64,000 nt of DNA from Paucisalibacillus globulus (lineage in GTDB: Bacteria > Bacillota > Bacilli > Bacillales > Amphibacillaceae), in NCBI RefSeq assembly GCF_900184735.1, contig NZ_LT855395.1, forward strand, positions 62,001 through 126,000, read 5' to 3'. Below, in pieces: positions 25,149 to 34,809 of this stretch. The first letter of the stretch is position 1, and each line of letters begins with the position of its first letter. The notes beneath the pieces are model-generated. The model ran no database searches and had not been told where the DNA came from. It saw nothing but the letters and a program-made list of their open reading frames with translations. The translations under genes and the position numbers were made by a program.

Positions 25149-26816
25149 TTAAGCATATTCCAACTGACCACTAAAACCTATTTCCTCCAAAGCTAATTCA
25201 AGCTCCTTCTTGTAAAGCTCACTTGTTGATTCATCCCATTCGAAATAATCTCTCATATAACCTACAACATTATCTTTATGGGCTTTTACGGTATCAATAT
25301 CGAATAGAATTGCACTTATTCTGCGATTAAAGAAATCATTTGGCGTTGCTGCCAGTTCATGTTCTAATGCATATTGAAGTTTGGAATATAAGGTTAATGG
25401 TAGATTGTATTTTTCCGCTACTTCAGAGCCTGTTTTTATTATGTCAAACAATACAGGAACATTCGACCCATACCTAGCCGTTAGATGTTCCGCTTCAGCT
25501 TCAGTTAATCCAACCATTATACCTTGTTGTATTTGTTCTTTTATAAACTGTTTAAAAAGGGCTGCCCCGCCTACGTCTCCCCCTGATATACGCAACAGTT
25601 TCGTTTCGCATGGAGAAAATAGAATTTGTTCCTCTGTTTTAAACTTATCTGTCAGCAAATCAACAATTTTTTCCGCCATTTTTCGATATCCAGTTAATTT
25701 TCCACCAGCAATTGTTATCAATCCAGAGTCAGATTCCCAAATTTCATCTTTACGTGAAATCTCAGAGGGATCCTTTCCTTCTTCCCAAATTAGCGGGCGT
25801 ACTCCAGCCCAGTTTGATTCCACATCTTCCCTCGTAACTTGCACATCAGGAAACATATAGTGAATGGCCTCCAGTAAATAATCGCAATCCACCGTGGTCA
25901 TTTGGGGATGAATTGGATCATCACTATAGAAAGTATCCGTGGTACCTATATATGCCTTGCCATCTCGCGGAATAGCAAATACCATACGGCCATCTGGTGT
26001 ATCAAAGTAGACAGCTTGCTTTAAAGGAAACTTTGATTGATTAATGACGATGTGCACGCCTTTTGTCAGTCTCAGCATCTTTCCTTTTCTTGAATTATCT
26101 TTTTCACGTATGGTGTCCACCCATGGTCCCGTTGCATTCACTATCTTTTTTGCATGAATCTCATATTCTTCTCCCGTTAATTGGTCTTTCACAATAGCCC
26201 CAATTACTTTCCCATTCTTATAAACCAAACTTTCTACTTTTGAATAATTAAGAGCAGATGCTCCTTTTTCAACGGCAGCCTTTACCACTTCCATGGTTAG
26301 TCTTGCATCATCCGTACGATATTCCACATACATACCGCCACCTTTTAGCCCTTCTTTTTTAACAAGTGGTGCTTTTTCTAAAGTTTGTTCAGGTGTTAGC
26401 ATATATCTTCTTTCACTTTTCTTAACCCCTGCTAAAAAATCATACATCCTTAAACCGATGGATGTCATAAATTTTCCAAACGTTCCACCTGAATGAAAAG
26501 GAAGGAGCATCCATTCTGGAGTTGTAACATGTGGTCCATTCTCATAAACTATCGCGCGTTCTTTTCCAACCTCAGCAACTTGTTTTACATGAAATTGCTT
26601 TAAATATCGTAGACCACCGTGTACTAGCTTAGTAGAGCGACTTGAAGTTCCAGCTGCAAAATCCTGCATCTCAACTAATGCAATGTTCATCCCACGAGTT
26701 GTTGCATCTAATGCAACTCCAGCACCAGTTATCCCCCCACCAATAACAAGCACATCAAACTGGTCTTTTTTTAATGATTGGATTATTTGTTGACGGTTTT
26801 TATTTGAAAAGTTCAT
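25149..26816 (-). CDS. glpD: Aerobic glycerol-3-phosphate dehydrogenase
   Basis: A 555-residue FAD flavoenzyme that oxidises glycerol-3-phosphate to dihydroxyacetone phosphate at the membrane, passing electrons to quinone. The FAD-binding [17 protein letters not shown] is at residues 22-38. [20 protein letters not shown], the ATGPWVDTI segment and the DTFYSDDP region are typical of GlpD. The C-terminal DAO_C domain is complete. The ATG follows AAAGGAGAG. Its leader holds a terminator hairpin (26870-26925). glpF and glpK are not in this window. Confidence 0.96.
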   Translation of the reverse strand: MNFSNKNRQQIIQSLKKDQFDVLVIGGGITGAGVALDATTRGMNIALVEMQDFAAGTSSRSTKLVHGGLRYLKQFHVKQVAEVGKERAIVYENGPHVTTPEWMLLPFHSGGTFGKFMTSIGLRMYDFLAGVKKSERRYMLTPEQTLEKAPLVKKEGLKGGGMYVEYRTDDARLTMEVVKAAVEKGASALNYSKVESLVYKNGKVIGAIVKDQLTGEEYEIHAKKIVNATGPWVDTIREKDNSRKGKMLRLTKGVHIVINQSKFPLKQAVYFDTPDGRMVFAIPRDGKAYIGTTDTFYSDDPIHPQMTTVDCDYLLEAIHYMFPDVQVTREDVESNWAGVRPLIWEEGKDPSEISRKDEIWESDSGLITIAGGKLTGYRKMAEKIVDLLTDKFKTEEQILFSPCETKLLRISGGDVGGAALFKQFIKEQIQQGIMVGLTEAEAEHLTARYGSNVPVLFDIIKTGSEVAEKYNLPLTLYSKLQYALEHELAATPNDFFNRRISAILFDIDTVKAHKDNVVGYMRDYFEWDESTSELYKKELELALEEIGFSGQLEYA

Positions 26817-26869
26817 CAGGTTCTCTCCTTTACTACTTCGGAAAATGTTAAATCAAGGTATTTACACGC

Positions 26870-26925
26870 AAAAAAAGAGACCACAACAACATAATCGAAA
26901 TAATTTCGACATGTATTGCGGTCTC
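26870..26925 (-). promoter_or_regulatory. glpD leader hairpin, candidate GlpP target
   Basis: GAGACC (26877-26882) pairs with GGTCTC (26920-26925). Inside are an imperfect CACAACAACAT/ATGTATTGCG stem and a TCGAAAT/ATTTCGA stem. The leftward transcript then has seven U (complement of 26870-26876). It lies about 55 bases ahead of the glpD start. Bacillus glpD leaders carry such GlpP-controlled terminators. The sequence is related to the ordinary terminator at 9038-9096. Confidence 0.75.
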
Positions 26926-26956
26926 CAAGTCTCTACCGTGATATTAACTTGAGTAA

Positions 26957-26965
26957 ATTATATCA
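26957..26965 (-). promoter_or_regulatory. Extended -10 promoter of glpD
   Basis: Read leftward, TGATATAAT is an extended -10 element, placing the start of transcription near 26950 and giving a leader of about 130 bases that includes the hairpin. No strong -35 is seen at 17 bases. Confidence 0.45.
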
Positions 26966-27035
26966 CAGAGAATTTCAAATGTATAGAGTTAGGAAGGTTG
27001 GGATTTCCCATTAAACATAATAGCACTGTACCAAC

Positions 27036-27170
27036 CTATTTCATCCTCTCTGGTAATGCATGGATCGACTCAGTCAACGTATTTAGCTTACCTTCAATCC
27101 GGTGTAATAGATAAAACGTGACCGCAATCGGAAAACCTACTTCTGTTATGAGCGATATCCAATTATCCAA
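27036..27170 (-). CDS. yvrJ: YvrJ-family small protein
   Basis: A 44-residue protein starting at a TTG seven bases after GGAGGTG. It reads DNWISLITEVGFPIAVTFYL, then LHRIEGKLNTLTESIHALPE and RMK. The first half is one hydrophobic segment and the second a charged amphipathic helix. The function of the YvrJ family is unknown. The gene follows DUF2922 and DUF1659 genes, which commonly accompany it in Bacillaceae. A terminator-like hairpin lies between DUF2922 and this gene. A truncated relative lies at 13640-13774. Confidence 0.85.
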   Translation of the reverse strand: MDNWISLITEVGFPIAVTFYLLHRIEGKLNTLTESIHALPERMK

Positions 27171-27194
27171 CTTGATTCACCTCCTCGTTTTTAG

Positions 27195-27236
27195 AAAAAA
27201 AGAAGTCACCAAGGGGAAACTCCCCGAGGCAACTTC
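27195..27236 (-). terminator. Terminator between the DUF2922 and yvrJ genes
   Basis: Read leftward, GAAGT (27232-27236) with inner GGGGA (27221-27225) pairs with TCCCC (27213-27217) and ACTTC (27202-27206), followed by seven U (complement of 27195-27201). Expression of yvrJ would therefore depend on read-through or a weak local promoter. Confidence 0.75.
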
Positions 27237-27247
27237 CTCTTTCTTCA

Positions 27248-27463
27248 TTAAACTAATTCAATATCTTCCACATTACGTTCGACAACTCGAGCGCTTTTCT
27301 TAGCAACTAAATTACCGCCACTAGATGTAAACGCATTTTCAGCAATAATAGTATCCATTGCTGCCGCCACCGCTGCAGGATCAACCGGTTCAATTGGTTT
27401 TTCCAGTGAATACGTAACGATTTTGCCATCGGCATTTTCAAACTTTAATTCTAAAGTTTTCAT
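27248..27463 (-). CDS. DUF2922 protein
   Basis: A 71-residue protein with the family pattern: KTLELKFENADGKIVTYSLE at the start, a PVDPAAVAAAMDTII helix, then FTSSGGNLVAKKSARVVER and an acidic end. It is predicted to be a small soluble beta-rich protein of unknown function. The start follows AAGGAGG. It lies 36 bases after the DUF1659 gene, and the pair is almost always adjacent in Bacillaceae, which suggests a joint role. Confidence 0.88.
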   Translation of the reverse strand: MKTLELKFENADGKIVTYSLEKPIEPVDPAAVAAAMDTIIAENAFTSSGGNLVAKKSARVVERNVEDIELV

Positions 27464-27499
27464 TTATGGACCTCCTTCCCCTTTAAATTTTATAAATTG

Positions 27500-27727
27500 T
27501 TACTGTCCTGAACGTATATCAGAACTGTCTTTACGCTCAATATTGAATAATGGGCGTTCTTGCAATCCAGTAAATGCGTTTGCGATTGCATACAGTTGAT
27601 CTGCCGTTGCATCAGTCTTCACGTTGTTAAAGCTTTTTGCTTTGTATACTGGATCACCTGAAATTGGGTCGTTTCCGTCATGAAGAACGAGACGTAGCTG
27701 GGAGCTTTTCATATCTGCTACTGCCAT
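27500..27727 (-). CDS. DUF1659 protein
   Basis: A 75-residue protein. The frame includes a GTG nine bases upstream, but that lies within the AAAGGAGGTG ribosome site, so the ATG at 27727 is the start. The family pattern is visible: LRLVLHDGNDPISGDPVYKA, KSFNNVKTDATADQLY and a C-terminal IERKD segment. The function is unknown. It is the first of three small genes (DUF1659, DUF2922, YvrJ) beside a pair of GH18 wall hydrolases. Confidence 0.88.
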   Translation of the reverse strand: MAVADMKSSQLRLVLHDGNDPISGDPVYKAKSFNNVKTDATADQLYAIANAFTGLQERPLFNIERKDSSDIRSGQ

Positions 27728-27774
27728 GTTAAGCACCTCCTTTCACCTATATAATCGGTGGGAGGTAGGGAAAG

Positions 27775-27909
27775 GTGGCATTAAATTTTAATTTGCTACT
27801 TTTATTTGTTTTGCTTCGATTATATAGATGAAGAAACAATTATTTATAGGTGCAAAATACTTTTGAGGATTCGACAAAATGTGCCAAATATCGGGGAGTG
27901 ACAGGCACC
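27775..27909. repeat. Long repeat copy 2 (partner at 13775-13903)
   Basis: This stretch, upstream of the DUF1659 gene, aligns along its length with 13775-13903. Its right end is copy 3 of the 40-base dispersed element (27870-27909). The intact small-gene trio follows it here, whereas at 13.7 kb the repeat runs straight into a broken yvrJ. Confidence 0.8.
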
Positions 27910-27914
27910 CCCCC

Positions 27915-27948
27915 AAAAAGGCCAGACACTTCAAAAGTGCCTAGACCT
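27915..27948 (-). terminator. Terminator of the 758-residue GH18 gene
   Basis: Read leftward, AGGTCTAGGCACTT pairs imperfectly with AAGTGTCTGGCCT around a three-base loop, followed by five U. It begins 13 bases past the stop codon. Confidence 0.82.
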
Positions 27949-27963
27949 CTTCTCAAGCTGTAT

Positions 27964-30240
27964 TTATTTAACTACCGCGTCTAACTTTGATAGTGTTTTT
28001 GCTCCTGCTATTCCATCTGCTGGGAGTTTATATTTCTTTTGGAATGCGATGACGGCTGATCTGGTTCCTGGTCCATAACTCCCATCTATTTTACTTTTAT
28101 ATAGTCCAGCTTTTTTTAATTTTGTTTGGAGGTCTTTTACTGCTGTCCCTTTTATTCCATATTTTAATGTTGGATACTTTTTTGCGCTAGACACCGTCTT
28201 AGCAGTGGTGGTTGGTTTAGTTTTCATTTGCGATGCCAATACCCAACCAGTTGTTTTGCCTGATTGTACCTTTAGCCACTTCACTTTAGATTTATCCGTG
28301 TATTCTTGTAAAACCTTTAGTGAATCAGTGGTCTTCAGTGTCTTTACAATTTTGTTTTTAGATGATGCTCCACTTCTCATGTAGGATTTAGTCACCTTTG
28401 GTAACATGTATTTTCCTACAAGACTTGACTTAGAAACGGTCGTGGTAGGTTTCGCCTTTACAAGTGATGCTAATATCCAGCCATTTGTATTTCCAGATTG
28501 TACCTTTAACCATTTCACCTTAGACTTATCCGTATATTCCTGTAACACTTTAAGAGAGTCCGTTGTCTTTAAGGTCTTGAGCACTTTATTTTTTGTAGAT
28601 GCACCGCTTCTCATATAGGATTTCGTAACTTTCGGCACCATATATTTACCTACCAGTGTCGATTTCGGTGCAGTAGTAGTTACTTTAGGCTTTGTTTCAA
28701 CCGGTTTAGCCGGTGCAGTAATAGCACCTGGAGTACTGGCTATTGGTTCAGATATAACTACCTGTCCAGGTGCAGGTTGTGTTTTGGGAATCAGTGATAA
28801 TACCTGTCCAACATATATAACATCCGACTTTAGCTGGTTATACTCTTTGATTTGATTAATAGTTAAATTAAATTGGCTCGCTATCTTCCAAAGAGTATCT
28901 CCAGATTGAACCGTATAACTTTCCTTTGAAGTTGGTTGGATGGTTCCAGTTTGTTCCTTTGGTTGTTCTGGAACGGATGGGGAAACGGTGATGGCACCGT
29001 CATGGGCTAGCCATGCCTTGTAATGCTGCCACACCGATGCACTTTCTTGTCCAAGGCTCCAGCTTCCTGTCCCCTTCAGATTGTATTTATGTAAAAGTTC
29101 CAACTTTGCTTGAATGGACTCATTGTTCTCATACCAAATATGATAGGTCCCAGGGCCAAATGTTTTTCCAGCAATCGTTGTAGTTGGATCACCTTTGTCT
29201 ATGGTTATGGTAGCCTTTGGTGACTTTGATGCAGCATCAAAGGTTACCTTCCCCCCATATTTGGCTAGTAACTCATCTACTCGATGATTGGAAATACCCT
29301 GTCCACCTGTTGTATCCCCTTCTTTCCAGTACCTGCCATAGAACGGAATTCCTAGAACCACCTTTTCTGGGGGAACACCCTGCTTCAACGTATACTGGAT
29401 GGAGCGTTCTACCCAACCATAACTTGCAACAGGTCCCTCTGGTCCGCCGGTATAGCTTTCATCATAAGCCATAATCATCAGATAATCGGCATGTTGTGCC
29501 AAGGCTTTATAGTCATAGGAACCATGCCATCCTTTTGTCCATCCATTTGGATTAGCAGCTACAGCAACAGACACTTCTTTATCAGCAGGGAGTTTCTGGT
29601 TTAGCAACTTCACTAAATCCGTATAATTTTCTCGATCAATTTCGGTCACATTTTCAATATCAACCTGTACGCCATCTAAATTATTCTTCAAGATGAAATC
29701 CGCAATTTGTTGGGCAAGCTTTTCCCTATTTTGCAATGCGGCACGACCGAGGTTACGATCCCAGTGGTTGCTAAGAAAAGGAACCACTTTAATTCCTCGT
29801 TTATGCATTTCATTAACAAAATAAGTATCAAATTGATTCGTGATTTTTAGGGTTCCATCTGTATTAAGATCAAAATAGCTTGGAGATACATGATTCAAAT
29901 TGCCCTGCGTTCGATCGATTTGAGATATATAGGATTGGGTATTCCCAAAATATAAATAGGACATATTGAACTCAATCTCATGGGCCTCTGCTTTATGAAA
30001 TGGAAAACTGGTCAGAACGAGTGTACCAGCTAGAATAACAATCGTAGCCGCCTTGAGTTTTGGAAACTTTCGCTTAACTAAACTACGAGCAGTATTCCTA
30101 ATATCTACCTTCTCATTTTTTGATTCTAATAATTCTGCACTAAATTCTGTATCAAATCTATCCTGTGGTATACGTAGTCTTAGAACCACTTGACCATCTT
30201 TAACTTCCACTATTTCAAGATCGCTCGTATAATCCATCAT
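27964..30240 (-). CDS. Membrane-anchored GH18/LysM/SH3 wall hydrolase
   Basis: A 758-residue protein. Residues 1-65 are cytoplasmic in character and end in KRKFPKLK. A hydrophobic segment at about 66-83 ends in KAEA. A GH18 domain of the SleL/YaaH kind follows (about 88-410), with catalytic DGVQVDIENV and MAYDESYTGGPEG. A LysM domain (about 441-487), two near-identical SH3b repeats (about 530-665) and a C-terminal PG_binding_1 domain (about 692-755) complete it. GH18 enzymes of this group cleave glycan strands of peptidoglycan or cortex. It is divergent from the larger relative at 30427, which shares the same N-terminal segment and GH18 type. Confidence 0.9.
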   Translation of the reverse strand: MMDYTSDLEIVEVKDGQVVLRLRIPQDRFDTEFSAELLESKNEKVDIRNTARSLVKRKFPKLKAATIVILAGTLVLTSFPFHKAEAHEIEFNMSYLYFGNTQSYISQIDRTQGNLNHVSPSYFDLNTDGTLKITNQFDTYFVNEMHKRGIKVVPFLSNHWDRNLGRAALQNREKLAQQIADFILKNNLDGVQVDIENVTEIDRENYTDLVKLLNQKLPADKEVSVAVAANPNGWTKGWHGSYDYKALAQHADYLMIMAYDESYTGGPEGPVASYGWVERSIQYTLKQGVPPEKVVLGIPFYGRYWKEGDTTGGQGISNHRVDELLAKYGGKVTFDAASKSPKATITIDKGDPTTTIAGKTFGPGTYHIWYENNESIQAKLELLHKYNLKGTGSWSLGQESASVWQHYKAWLAHDGAITVSPSVPEQPKEQTGTIQPTSKESYTVQSGDTLWKIASQFNLTINQIKEYNQLKSDVIYVGQVLSLIPKTQPAPGQVVISEPIASTPGAITAPAKPVETKPKVTTTAPKSTLVGKYMVPKVTKSYMRSGASTKNKVLKTLKTTDSLKVLQEYTDKSKVKWLKVQSGNTNGWILASLVKAKPTTTVSKSSLVGKYMLPKVTKSYMRSGASSKNKIVKTLKTTDSLKVLQEYTDKSKVKWLKVQSGKTTGWVLASQMKTKPTTTAKTVSSAKKYPTLKYGIKGTAVKDLQTKLKKAGLYKSKIDGSYGPGTRSAVIAFQKKYKLPADGIAGAKTLSKLDAVVK

Positions 30241-30297
30241 CCATTACTCACCACCTTAAGGTTAGTATGGTTCGTTATGGATAGTTGTATGAAGAAT

Positions 30298-30337
30298 TTC
30301 GACTGGAATCGAGCTTATTCGAGGAGTGACAGGCACC
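30298..30337. repeat. Dispersed 40-base element, copy 4
   Basis: TTTCGAC at the left and TTCGAGGAGTGACAGGCACC at the right match the other three elements, while the middle has diverged. Copies 3 and 4 flank the 758-residue GH18 gene as direct repeats. Confidence 0.65.
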
Positions 30338-30426
30338 CAGAATACTGGCAAGACAAAACGTCTGCATGACAATTGCTTTAACACAAATACTAAGTGTAAT
30401 TGACTTAATTTCAAGGAGTGTTTGAT

Positions 30427-33400
30427 TTGGATGTTATTGAGAGATATGAATTGAAAGAAAGTGGAGATGGGTATACGCTGGTTGTTTATATGGACCAAGG
30501 GTTATCAGAGTTTTCACAGGAATTCGGTGAAGCTAGTACTACCCGCGAATCGTTGAGTAAACAATTAAATCGTTTCGCAAGAGAGAAATTCCCTAGACTT
30601 AAAATCGTTAATATTAAAGTAATGGTAGGATCCATTTTAGTTACCTCCCTACTATTGGGTAACACGGTCAATGCTTCAGCACAGTATCTTACTAATTCGA
30701 ATCAACCTTTGGCAGAATATACTGTTCAAAGTGGTGATACACTTTATAGCATCGCCAAAAAGAATAATGTAACGGTTGATGAAATCAAAGAGATAAATCA
30801 ATTATCATCCAATACCATTTCCATTGGGCAATCAATAGCTTTACCTTATACGACTTATAAGGTTAAAGCTGGGGACACCTTATATCGTATTGCCTTAAAC
30901 CATAACACCTCCGTAGATGTTATTCTACAATTCAATGGAATGAAGTCGAATACACTCTCGATTGGGCAACAACTGAAAATCCCTGTTTCGGCATCGGATG
31001 TTAAAGTGGTAGACGAAGCAACTGTAGTGAAAGAACCAGAAGCGCCAACTCAAGTGGAAATAAAACCTAGTGAACCTACAGACACCGCATCTACTACCTA
31101 CCAGGTCAAACCAGGTGACACACTATATTCCATTGCAAGAACTAACAATACGAGTGTAGATACATTAAAGACACTAAACAACTTAACATCTAATACCCTA
31201 TCCATTGGACAAACATTAATCGTTTCCCAACCAGAACAGGTTTCACAGCAGACACCAACTCCTGAACCAATACCAGAAACCACGGACCCGCCCGCTAGGG
31301 AAACCGAAGAATCAGTCACCACTTCTTATACTGTTGTAGCTGGCGATTCATTATTTATAATTGCTAACAAATTTGGAACAACGATAAGTGCTATTAAAGC
31401 GGAAAATAATTTGGTAACCGACACCATAAACATTGGTCAGATTCTTAAGATACCTGCTTCTAACACTCAAATTACAGAACCAGAAATTCCAGATTCTGAA
31501 GCACCACAACCAGCTCCTGACCAATTAGTGGTAAGCCCAACATCATCTTATACGGTTGTGGCAGGTGATTCTTTATTTATTATCGCTAATAAGTTGGGAA
31601 CAACCATTGATGCTATTAAAGCTGAGAACAATTTAACAACGGATGCAATATTTGTTGGTCAAACCCTTAAAATACCAACAAGTGATAAGGTTGAAGAAAC
31701 GACAACGGCAGAGGAAGTGGTACAAGAACCGGTGATCAACGTTCCAGACATGCCTAATTTAGAGCTATCTGGGCCAGTTACTAGTAATAATCAAGAATCC
31801 TATAAAGTTAGCGGCAAAAGTACCCCAAATACAGAGGTTGATATTACAGTACAGGATGAGAAGGGTATATCACTTATCAAGAAAATAACAACTGATGAAA
31901 ATGGGCTATTTAAAGTAAACTTTGACCTGACTTCATTCTCCGATGGTAATCTTCAGCTCTCTGCAACCGCTGGTAATGAAGCAGGGAAAAGCGAAATACA
32001 GAAAGCCAGCATACTAAAAGAAACCCTAATCGAGACTCCAGTAGTTGAGGCAAATGAAACAGCAAATCAAGAAACTGCACTGACTTATATTATAAAGGGG
32101 ACTGGAAAAGCAGGAGCATCTGTTTCGTTCAACGTACGTGACACGACCGGACTAGAAAAGTCCTTTGAAACGACAGTAAAAGAAGACGGAACTTTTTCGA
32201 CAAATATTAACTTGGAGAGTTTTGCTGACTCTCAACTGACCGTACGAGCATATCAGCAAGATCAACTTGGAAATAAAAGTACACATATGCTCCTATATGT
32301 TGAGAAAGATTCAACCGCACCTGACGCACCTATCATAGATAGTAATGAAAATGTAAATAACCAAAATCAAAGTTCCTACCAAATCCAAGGAACCGCCGAA
32401 GCTGGGGCAAGTTTAACGGTAACACTTCAGGATAGTGAGGGGAATTCAACTACATTTAACGGGCAAGTCGGTTCAGATGGACATTATTCTATACCAGTAA
32501 ACTTTTCAGAATTAAAGGATGGCCAAGTTTCCGTTCAAGTACAACAACAAGATTCGGTTGGAAATACAAGCTCATTAACTAGTACAAATCTAAGTAAAAA
32601 CACAGAAGTACCAAAGGCATCTCTAAAAGAACTGCCAACTGTCTATAGTGAAAATGAAGATGCATACATGATTGAAGGTATAGCAGACAACGATACAGAG
32701 TTAGCTATTACGTTAACAGATGGAGAGACTACGATAGAGGCAACCACAACTTCGGATCAACGTGGTAATTTTAGTTTGCCGATAAATCTTGGATCCTTGA
32801 AGGATGGAAATGTAACTCTAACGATAACGCCAACCAACCAATATGGCAATGTCGGAGAAACCCATTCGATAGACATTCAAAAAGATACAACTGCTCCAAC
32901 TGAGTTAAACCTGGATATGGATGAATACATTAATAACACCAATCAAGAAGACTTTGTCATTCGTGGAACGACTGATGAGGATGCACTGACGGTTACATTA
33001 CGGATTACGGACGGCGAGAATACTATTGAAGAAGAAGTTAATACAACTAATGGTGAATTCCAATTCAATGCCAATCTTACTGCATTTAAAGAAGGAATAA
33101 TTACTCTCGAAATTATGCAGACAGATCAGGCCGGTAATCAAACCGGACCACAGACCCTCCAAGTAGAAAAAGATATTACGATTAGTACACCAACTATTAC
33201 CCGTAGTGGATATGCGACTATGAGTGATGGCTCTACCGTATTTAATATTGTTGGAACTGCAGATCCAGCGTCTACTGTAACAATTAAAGTAACCGACCAG
33301 GATGGTAATCTTGTTCGAACTGTAACCCATACGGTTGGTAAAAACGGCATCCTTAACGTTGATATTGACATGAGTGGATTGGATAGAAGCAAGTCCTATA

Positions 33401-34800
33401 CCTTCTCCATCAGTCAGGCAGATAAAGTTGGAAATATAAGTGATGTGGTAACGCCAACAGCAAACGTCTATACCGTTCAAAGTGGCGACACCTTATCATC
33501 TATTGCTAAGAAATACAATACTACCGTTGAAGCCATACGAAATCTTAATTCTATAACAGGGGATTTAATACTTGTTGGACAACCATTAAGATTACCTGTT
33601 ACAGCAAGTACCACATTGAGTTTAGGTTATATGTACTTTGGAGACGTGAAAAGCTTTACCAATCAAGTCCTGAGCACTGAAAGGTCCTTCAACACGGTAT
33701 CACCTAGTTATTTTGATTTAAATCGTGATGGAACATTAGCCCTAACCCATCTAGTCGATCGTACTTTCGTAGAGAATATGCATCAGCTAGGAATTCGGGT
33801 TGTTCCTTTTCTAAGTAATCACTGGGACCGTGATGTTGGAAGAGCATTATTGGAAAACAGAGAAATTGCCGCGCAGCAAATTGCTGATGCAGTCTTGCGA
33901 TATAATCTTGATGGTGTCAATATCGATATTGAAAACATTACCGATACCGACCGGGAAAACTTTACTGACTTTGTCCGAATGGTTCGAGAACTTCTTCCTG
34001 CATCTAAAGAAGTCTCTGTTGCCGTAGCAGCAAACCCAAATGGATGGACACTTGGCTGGCATGGTGCCTATGATTACAATGCATTAGCAAAGCATTCTGA
34101 TTACCTCATGATGATGACGTATGATGAAAGCTACGAAGGGTCCGACCCCGGATCTGTAGCAAGTTATGACTGGGTGGATCGCTCTATCCAATATGCCATC
34201 AAACAAGGCGTTCCGCGGGATAAAATTGTCATGGGACTTGCGCAATATGGACGTTTTTGGAAAGAAGGAGAATCTACTGGAGGAAAAGGTATTTCCAATT
34301 ATCAGGTCCAAGAAATGCTGGATAAATACGAACACACCGTTACCTTTGATGAAACCACAAAGAGTGCTAAGGCAGTTGTAACGATAAAAGATGGAGACCC
34401 TAAAATGTACCTTCTAGGAAAAGCGCTGCAACCCGGAACTTATACAGTTTGGTTTGAAAATGACCAAGCTTACCAAGCCAAGATAGGTCTAGTGGATAAA
34501 TATGATATCCATGGTGTTGGGAACTGGAGTATTGGACAGGAGGATAAATCCATATGGAGTGCTTATTCTACTTGGTTTACGGATAAGGATGATACGTACT
34601 ATGATATACCAGTGGAAGTAACGGAGCCTGTAAATGCAGCACCTGAAGAAACTGGTAAAACTTATACCGTTGTTTCGGGAGATAGCTTATGGCGAATAGC
34701 AACTAATAATAACATTACTGTAAATCAATTGAAAGAAGCGAATGGCATCACGAATGATATGATTTATGTAGGGCAAGTACTAAAGATACCACAAAGCTAA
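30427..34800 (+). CDS. Giant LysM/Ig-like/GH18 wall protein
   Basis: About 1457 residues. AAGGAG precedes the TTG at 30427; a GTG at 30418 is inside that site. A cytoplasmic segment ending in REKFPRLK (near residue 58) is followed by a hydrophobic anchor ending in NASA. Then come five LysM domains (about 97-418), six Ig-like repeats of about 95 residues (438-1012), a sixth LysM (1013-1058), a GH18 domain (1061-1381) with catalytic DGVNIDIENI and MTYDESYEGSDPG, and a seventh LysM at the end. It should bind wall glycan through LysM and hydrolyse it, with the Ig repeats as a spacer. It is much longer than ordinary SleL/YaaH proteins (about 430 residues). Confidence 0.9.
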   Translation: MDVIERYELKESGDGYTLVVYMDQGLSEFSQEFGEASTTRESLSKQLNRFAREKFPRLKIVNIKVMVGSILVTSLLLGNTVNASAQYLTNSNQPLAEYTVQSGDTLYSIAKKNNVTVDEIKEINQLSSNTISIGQSIALPYTTYKVKAGDTLYRIALNHNTSVDVILQFNGMKSNTLSIGQQLKIPVSASDVKVVDEATVVKEPEAPTQVEIKPSEPTDTASTTYQVKPGDTLYSIARTNNTSVDTLKTLNNLTSNTLSIGQTLIVSQPEQVSQQTPTPEPIPETTDPPARETEESVTTSYTVVAGDSLFIIANKFGTTISAIKAENNLVTDTINIGQILKIPASNTQITEPEIPDSEAPQPAPDQLVVSPTSSYTVVAGDSLFIIANKLGTTIDAIKAENNLTTDAIFVGQTLKIPTSDKVEETTTAEEVVQEPVINVPDMPNLELSGPVTSNNQESYKVSGKSTPNTEVDITVQDEKGISLIKKITTDENGLFKVNFDLTSFSDGNLQLSATAGNEAGKSEIQKASILKETLIETPVVEANETANQETALTYIIKGTGKAGASVSFNVRDTTGLEKSFETTVKEDGTFSTNINLESFADSQLTVRAYQQDQLGNKSTHMLLYVEKDSTAPDAPIIDSNENVNNQNQSSYQIQGTAEAGASLTVTLQDSEGNSTTFNGQVGSDGHYSIPVNFSELKDGQVSVQVQQQDSVGNTSSLTSTNLSKNTEVPKASLKELPTVYSENEDAYMIEGIADNDTELAITLTDGETTIEATTTSDQRGNFSLPINLGSLKDGNVTLTITPTNQYGNVGETHSIDIQKDTTAPTELNLDMDEYINNTNQEDFVIRGTTDEDALTVTLRITDGENTIEEEVNTTNGEFQFNANLTAFKEGIITLEIMQTDQAGNQTGPQTLQVEKDITISTPTITRSGYATMSDGSTVFNIVGTADPASTVTIKVTDQDGNLVRTVTHTVGKNGILNVDIDMSGLDRSKSYTFSISQADKVGNISDVVTPTANVYTVQSGDTLSSIAKKYNTTVEAIRNLNSITGDLILVGQPLRLPVTASTTLSLGYMYFGDVKSFTNQVLSTERSFNTVSPSYFDLNRDGTLALTHLVDRTFVENMHQLGIRVVPFLSNHWDRDVGRALLENREIAAQQIADAVLRYNLDGVNIDIENITDTDRENFTDFVRMVRELLPASKEVSVAVAANPNGWTLGWHGAYDYNALAKHSDYLMMMTYDESYEGSDPGSVASYDWVDRSIQYAIKQGVPRDKIVMGLAQYGRFWKEGESTGGKGISNYQVQEMLDKYEHTVTFDETTKSAKAVVTIKDGDPKMYLLGKALQPGTYTVWFENDQAYQAKIGLVDKYDIHGVGNWSIGQEDKSIWSAYSTWFTDKDDTYYDIPVEVTEPVNAAPEETGKTYTVVSGDSLWRIATNNNITVNQLKEANGITNDMIYVGQVLKIPQS

Positions 34801-34809
34801 TATTAGATA

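Noticed and set aside
30427-30680. RsgI-type anti-sigma domain at the N-terminus of the GH18 proteins
   Set aside because: The topology is similar, but the sequence does not fit the RsgI_N pattern that I know and no sigI-like gene is adjacent.
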